Assembly: GCA_045536775.1 (NCBI GenBank)
Contig: JAZSOD010000095.1
Location: 1 to 8,320 of the forward strand
DNA: 8,320 nt
From: UBA4717 sp045536775
GTDB taxonomy: Bacteria > Bacillota > Clostridia > Oscillospirales > CAG-272
Reading direction: 5' to 3'
The notes under the pieces are model-generated. The model saw only the letters and a list, made by a program, of their open reading frames with translations, made no database searches and was not told the origin of the DNA. The position numbers and the translations under genes were made by a program. The first letter of the stretch is position 1; each line of letters begins with the position of its first letter. Shown here piece by piece: positions 5,555-8,320 of the stretch.

Positions 5555-8320
5555 ATGAAAAATCTGAACAAAATTTTACTGCTATCAGCGCTTGCAATCC
5601 TGCTTGTGCTCTCCACTGCATCATGTGACACATATAATTACGAAAACGTCAGAATTTTCACGGCACAAGACCTTATTACAGAATACAGCGAGGGCAGAAT
5701 TGTGCCGAGTAACCTCGCTATCACCGAGTCTACCGACGGTACGAATCATTATATGAGAGCGACAGCAACGGATACCACCAAGCACGTTCTTGCCTGGACC
5801 CTTGCCGAGGAAATCGCTCCCGATTTCGATACCATGATAATCAGCTTCAAAACCAACTACACCGACACAACATCATCAAGCAAATCCACACAGCTGGACT
5901 TCCCGAAGGACAGCACGTTTGACTATAAAAACCGATATTTTGCCCTTTATTGCGACCGTTCCGGATTTGAAGTGAAGGACGGCATAATAGAAGAAGAAAT
6001 CATGTTCAGCGGACTTCTCGAAAACTTTACCAACAACGCAGTTCCTGCTGTCAAGTACATAAAAATCAACCCCTGTGCAGGAAAAGAGCTCGTCCTCGCT
6101 GACGGAACCGACCCTTCAAGCATCTGGTTTGAAATCGAATATGTCGGCTTTTTCAAAACCGAAGATGACGCAAACAGCTTCAATTACGATGCTTACCGCA
6201 AAAAGTTCCCCCAAAAATCCAACACTACCAACAAGCTCACCGAGTCAAAAGAAAACGAGCCCGACAACGTCGCCGAGCGCACCGATAAGCCCTTTATCAC
6301 AGGCTATGACGGCTTTGAGTTCAGACCCGACAACAACATGACACGTGCCGAGGCTTGCACAGTCGTTACAAGACTTCTCGTTGACGAAAGCACTCTCGAT
6401 AACTCGGGGGCTACCGCGTTTACAGACCTTAACAAAGACGCGTGGTACTACAAGTACGTTACATACCTTGAGAGCATAGGTTACCTCAAGTCATATAACG
6501 GCGAGTTCAAGCCCGATCAGAAGATAACAAGAGCAGAATTCGTTGAGCTCGTATATCAGATGGGCAAGATCACGGGCGGTGATAAGGTGGTTTCCTTCAA
6601 GGACGTACCTCAGGCACATCCGAAATACGAAGTAATTATGGCTGCCGCAAAGGCAGGTCTTGTCAACGGCAAGTCTGCCGACACCTTTGATCCCGATGGC
6701 GACATCACAAGAAGCGAGGTTGTAAAGGTGCTCTGCACCGCACTCGGCAGAGTGCCCGGCGCCAAGACCTTTGACAAAGTTGCAGTCGCAGGATTTTCCG
6801 ACATTACCGACAAGCATTGGGCATATCCCTACGTAATGGAAGCGGCGTTTGAGCACACCGTGACCCATAACGAGAACGGCGAGGAGATTTGGCTCTCCGT
6901 TAATGATACGAACGACTACTATGCGCCCGTTCCCGACGGTCTTATTGATCAGCTCAACGCAACCTTTGCAGAGAGAGTGGAAGAAATCAGAAACACCGAG
7001 AGTGAGTGGACACTCGCTCCCGGCGGCACGGTATGGTACTTCTCATATAGTGAGGGCTCAAACGATAATGACGGAACATCCCCCCAAACTCCCCTGAAAA
7101 CTATCACAAAGCTCGACAAAATGCAAACTAACCGCACAATAAAGGCAGGCGACGTAGTCCTTTTCAAGCGCGGAGACGAGTGGCACGAGCAGCTTGTCTG
7201 TGCTTCCGGAATAACCTACTCCGCGTACGGAGAAGGTCCGAAGCCGCTGATCTCTCCGTCGGTCGAGGCAAACGAAGCATCTGATTGGGAGGAGACCGAC
7301 TCACCCGGCGTTTACAGGTACAAGTCGCGCCTCAGAAACAAAAAGGACGTTGCAAACATTGTGTTCAATGACGGTGAGTGCTACGGTCAAAGGGTGGTCA
7401 AAGACCCCGAGGACGGCACAAAGACATATACCGCAGGCTCTGATTTTATGGTATCAAACGGCATTGACGTCTGGTATCAGCCGATAAGAAAATTCAACGG
7501 TTACGCTACTCTCGCTGAGATTGCAGCAGAAACAGAAGTTGCCGACCTTATGTTCTACTACGACAGAGCAAAGGGCGATCTCTATCTCTATTCACGAACA
7601 GGCAACCCCGCTGACCGCTTCGACACCATCGACCTGTGCACATACGGTCACGGCATTTCTGCAAAAAACACCAAAAACGTAACCATCGACAACCTTTGCG
7701 TGCTTTACGCAGGCTCACACGGCGTATCGTCCAACTCCACGGTAAACCTCACCGTCCGCAACTGTGAGGTGGGCTGGATCGGCGGTGCTCACCAGAAGCC
7801 CGATGACCTCACAAGCAGAACCAGATACGGTAACGGCATCGAGGTTTACGGAACAGCAGACGGATACTACGTATACAATAACTACGTTCACGATTGCTTC
7901 GACTGCGGACCGACAATTCAGTGGTCCGGAGAGATTGCCGAAGGTGAAAAGAAGATAGCAAGGAATATAGAAATTCACTCTAACGTAGTTTGGGAAGGCT
8001 CGCTTGAGGTGTGGTTCTCAACAACCACAGCTCCGACGGATAACACCTACGCAATTCTTGAAAACTGCAGACTTTATAATAACCTCGTAACAGGCTCGGG
8101 CCACGGCTGGAAGGCTTATAACCACTACAAATTCGAGTGGACCTCCTTCTACGGCGGCGGCGGAACAAACGCATATTATAACGATTGCTACATCGAGAAC
8201 AACTACTTCTGGGGTATCAAGCGTCATCTTATGAAAGCGGTTCCTACAACCACCGTAAACGGTAACGGCTTCGAGTGGAGAAACAACGTAATCATCCATC
8301 CCGACAAAGAGGGCTCGATC
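5555..8320 (+). CDS. Large exported SLH-domain protein with right-handed parallel beta-helix (3' end outside window)
   Basis: Open for 922 codons without a stop, running off the window edge. The N-terminus has basic residues, a hydrophobic core (7-20) and a lipobox-like TASC with Cys24, suggesting export and lipid attachment; Thr at -3 is a less usual lipobox residue. Residues 25 to about 210 form a domain I do not recognise, ending in VGFFKTEDDANSF. A polar linker leads to SLH units with signatures MTRAEA (262-267), ITRAEF (324-329), ITRSEV (384-389) and a partial fourth unit with FSDITDKHWAYPYV (414-427). SLH domains bind pyruvylated secondary wall polymers at the cell surface. From about 485 comes a pattern common at the start of beta-helix proteins (GSNDNDGTSPQTPLKTI, 501-517; GDVVLFKRGDEWHEQ), then Asn/Gly-rich rungs such as GHGISAKNTKNVTIDNL (698-714) and GNGIEVYG (759-766). 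This fold is typical of polysaccharide lyases and related surface enzymes, but catalytic residues and substrate cannot be assigned. Confidence 0.88.
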   Translation, partial: MKNLNKILLLSALAILLVLSTASCDTYNYENVRIFTAQDLITEYSEGRIVPSNLAITESTDGTNHYMRATATDTTKHVLAWTLAEEIAPDFDTMIISFKTNYTDTTSSSKSTQLDFPKDSTFDYKNRYFALYCDRSGFEVKDGIIEEEIMFSGLLENFTNNAVPAVKYIKINPCAGKELVLADGTDPSSIWFEIEYVGFFKTEDDANSFNYDAYRKKFPQKSNTTNKLTESKENEPDNVAERTDKPFITGYDGFEFRPDNNMTRAEACTVVTRLLVDESTLDNSGATAFTDLNKDAWYYKYVTYLESIGYLKSYNGEFKPDQKITRAEFVELVYQMGKITGGDKVVSFKDVPQAHPKYEVIMAAAKAGLVNGKSADTFDPDGDITRSEVVKVLCTALGRVPGAKTFDKVAVAGFSDITDKHWAYPYVMEAAFEHTVTHNENGEEIWLSVNDTNDYYAPVPDGLIDQLNATFAERVEEIRNTESEWTLAPGGTVWYFSYSEGSNDNDGTSPQTPLKTITKLDKMQTNRTIKAGDVVLFKRGDEWHEQLVCASGITYSAYGEGPKPLISPSVEANEASDWEETDSPGVYRYKSRLRNKKDVANIVFNDGECYGQRVVKDPEDGTKTYTAGSDFMVSNGIDVWYQPIRKFNGYATLAEIAAETEVADLMFYYDRAKGDLYLYSRTGNPADRFDTIDLCTYGHGISAKNTKNVTIDNLCVLYAGSHGVSSNSTVNLTVRNCEVGWIGGAHQKPDDLTSRTRYGNGIEVYGTADGYYVYNNYVHDCFDCGPTIQWSGEIAEGEKKIARNIEIHSNVVWEGSLEVWFSTTTAPTDNTYAILENCRLYNNLVTGSGHGWKAYNHYKFEWTSFYGGGGTNAYYNDCYIENNYFWGIKRHLMKAVPTTTVNGNGFEWRNNVIIHPDKEGSI

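Overview
The window looks like a chromosomal segment from a Clostridia-type Firmicute, probably an uncultured gut lineage. The reasons are the mnmG-rsmG pair, the form of the rRNA leader, the SLH domains, and close sequence agreement with Firmicute versions of the housekeeping genes. All six protein genes read on the plus strand. Base composition is mid-range, and the two intergenic promoter regions are strongly AT-rich.

Bases 1-212, read on the minus strand, look like the start of an rRNA operon leaving the window to the left. They hold an AT-rich UP-like tract, a near-consensus promoter (TTGACA, 17 bp, TATACT), two GNRA-capped hairpins and a boxA-like element. The rRNA itself lies outside the window. 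A divergent plus-strand promoter then serves the gene block.

Bases 374-5461 hold five closely spaced housekeeping genes: prmC (release-factor methyltransferase), ddl (D-Ala-D-Ala ligase), a YbaK-type aminoacyl-tRNA deacylase, mnmG (tRNA U34 modification) and rsmG (16S rRNA m7G methyltransferase). Four of the five act on translation and one on cell-wall synthesis. Gaps are 54, 17 and 3 bp, followed by an 8-bp overlap, so co-transcription is likely.

The most notable feature is a single in-frame TGA at 3880-3882, codon 355 of mnmG. Reading frame and family motifs continue undamaged for another 283 codons to a normal stop. It is the only internal stop in about 2,590 codons. It may be selenocysteine or another recoding, a fresh nonsense mutation, or an assembly error. 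Nearby hairpins are only weak candidates for a bacterial SECIS element, so the question stays open.

From 5555 to the window end, behind its own promoter, lies the first 922 codons of a large exported protein. It combines a lipoprotein-like signal peptide, an unrecognised N-terminal domain, about three and a half SLH domains, and a right-handed beta-helix region of the kind found in polysaccharide-active surface proteins. Its 3' end is outside the window.
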